A DNA stretch of 64,000 nt from Alkalicoccobacillus plakortidis (GTDB lineage: Bacteria; Bacillota; Bacilli; Bacillales; Bacillaceae_D), in contig NZ_JAMQJY010000002.1 of the NCBI RefSeq assembly GCF_023703085.1, forward strand, positions 434,001 to 498,000. Direction: 5' to 3'. Of the stretch, positions 63,324 through 64,000 are shown piece after piece. Every line of letters begins with the position of its first letter. Position 1 is the stretch's first letter. The notes beneath the pieces were generated by a model. It made no database searches. It was not told the origin of the DNA and saw only the letters and a list, made by a program, of their open reading frames with translations. Made by a program: the position numbers and the translations under genes.

Positions 63324-64000
63324 TTAGTTAAATGGTGGAAACCACTGCTCCACTCTTTTTAATTGTTTTCTTTGCGTCACCATTCCTTCAATTGGTGAGA
63401 TGGTAATATAACCTTCTTTTAATTTGGCAAAATCTAATCCATCCTGATACATAACAGGTTGGCTTAATCGATCTTTCACCCAATAATAGACACAGCCATC
63501 TGGATCATTTAGTTCTACATATTTGTACCTGCTAACACTACTATCAGGAGCAACAGGAAAGATCCCTTTACAGTCCTGTTTCTGAAGGTAGGGTAAATTT
63601 ATATTATAGAAAACATGTTTAGGTAGTCTCACTGAAAACAGTGTCTCCAATAATCCATATAATAAGCTCTTAGACCATTGAAATTTCATATCTTCTGCAG
63701 ATAAACGATCGATTGATACAGACATACCTGGAACTTGATAGAGTGAAGCTTCTGCTGCTGCTGCCATTGTCCCTGAGTAATAGATATCTCTTCCAATCGT
63801 TGCCCCGACATTCATTCCCGAGATGACAACATCTGGCTTCTTGTCCATGAGTACGTCTAATCCTAGTCGGATACAATCTGCAGGTGTACCATTCACAGCC
63901 CAAGATTTCACATTTTCACCAAACACCTTCACCACTGTTGCTTTTAAAGGCTGCCGCAACGTAACAGAGTGACTAATCCCACTTCTTTTATGGTCTGGAC
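63324..64000 (-). CDS. surE: 5'/3'-nucleotidase SurE, N-terminus beyond window
   Basis: SurE is a metal-dependent nucleoside 5'-monophosphate phosphatase. The frame is open to the right edge: before LRQPLKATVV it reads PDHKRSGISHSVT, the family's APDxxxSGxSHSIT segment, so the TTG at 63959 is not the start. Visible motifs are TPADCIRLG, PDVVISGMNVGATIGRDIYYSGTMAAAAEA with the metal-binding asparagine, YNINLP, and TDIEGMVTQ-like ISPIEGMVTQRKQL near the end. The N-terminal DD metal ligands lie outside the window. It ends without an obvious terminator. Confidence 0.9.
   Translation of the reverse strand, partial: PDHKRSGISHSVTLRQPLKATVVKVFGENVKSWAVNGTPADCIRLGLDVLMDKKPDVVISGMNVGATIGRDIYYSGTMAAAAEASLYQVPGMSVSIDRLSAEDMKFQWSKSLLYGLLETLFSVRLPKHVFYNINLPYLQKQDCKGIFPVAPDSSVSRYKYVELNDPDGCVYYWVKDRLSQPVMYQDGLDFAKLKEGYITISPIEGMVTQRKQLKRVEQWFPPFN

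Overview
The window looks like the chromosome of a low-GC, spore-forming Bacillaceae, probably an alkaliphilic or salt-tolerant one. The evidence is gene content and order: a Bacillus-type pur operon behind a guanine riboswitch, the yeaC-yeaD-yebA-guaA-pbuG-yebG-purE block in the same relative order as in B. subtilis, gbsR/gbsA/gbsB osmoprotection genes, bpsA-bpsB, csbB/yfhO/yfhP and a bmrCD-type efflux pump. No rRNA, tRNA, prophage, IS transposase or CRISPR array was seen.

Layout. 1-8159 (minus): yebG, guanine riboswitch and purEKBCSQLF; purF runs off the left edge. 8313-11400: a membrane-anchored unknown protein, the bpsAB alkylpyrone pair and a GNAT enzyme. 11446-16885 (minus): a citrate-type two-component system followed by a tripartite tricarboxylate transporter with a cre site. 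17011-27700 (minus): riboswitch-controlled pbuG, a LysM 5'-nucleotidase, guaA, the yebA/yeaD/yeaC trio and a thioredoxin-like protein. 27832-32514: an orphan glycine-betaine binding lipoprotein divergent from gbsR-gbsA-gbsB, with three copies of a shared AT-rich palindrome. 32644-38697: secreted phosphoesterase, YdcF, amidase, small coat-like proteins and a class B PBP. 39082-44274: nitroreductase, a leader peptide plus attenuator ahead of bmrC-bmrD, and a GNAT enzyme. 44577-50779: xylanase plus esterase, and a csbB-gtcA-yfhO polymer glycosylation cassette. 51012-57107: BirA-controlled bioY, GNAT, yfhP, an M20 peptidase, a carbonic-anhydrase-like protein lacking zinc ligands, and zinc resistance (czrA-czcD). 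57364-61952: an ECF sigma/anti-sigma pair and a sortase-anchored LRR-DUF2252 surface protein. The right edge holds a Gfo/Idh/MocA oxidoreductase and a partial surE.

Three results go beyond ordinary annotation. First, eleven genes, including essential-type purL, purE and guaA, are split by 19 single-base frameshifts. Eighteen of these fall exactly on one pentamer, CCAGC/GCTGG, either as an added A (CCAAGC) or a lost C. This points to a motif-specific sequencing artefact or, less likely, a hypermutable site, so I annotate these genes as single CDSs. Second, three intergenic regions carry degenerate arrays with a 20-21 bp period; two of them share a 47 bp core. Third, a composite terminator repeat occurs three times, with stems that covary while the loop is conserved.

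Protein boundaries are read from the sequence with starts chosen by ribosome binding sites. Functions rest on recognised motifs and gene order, not on database searches.
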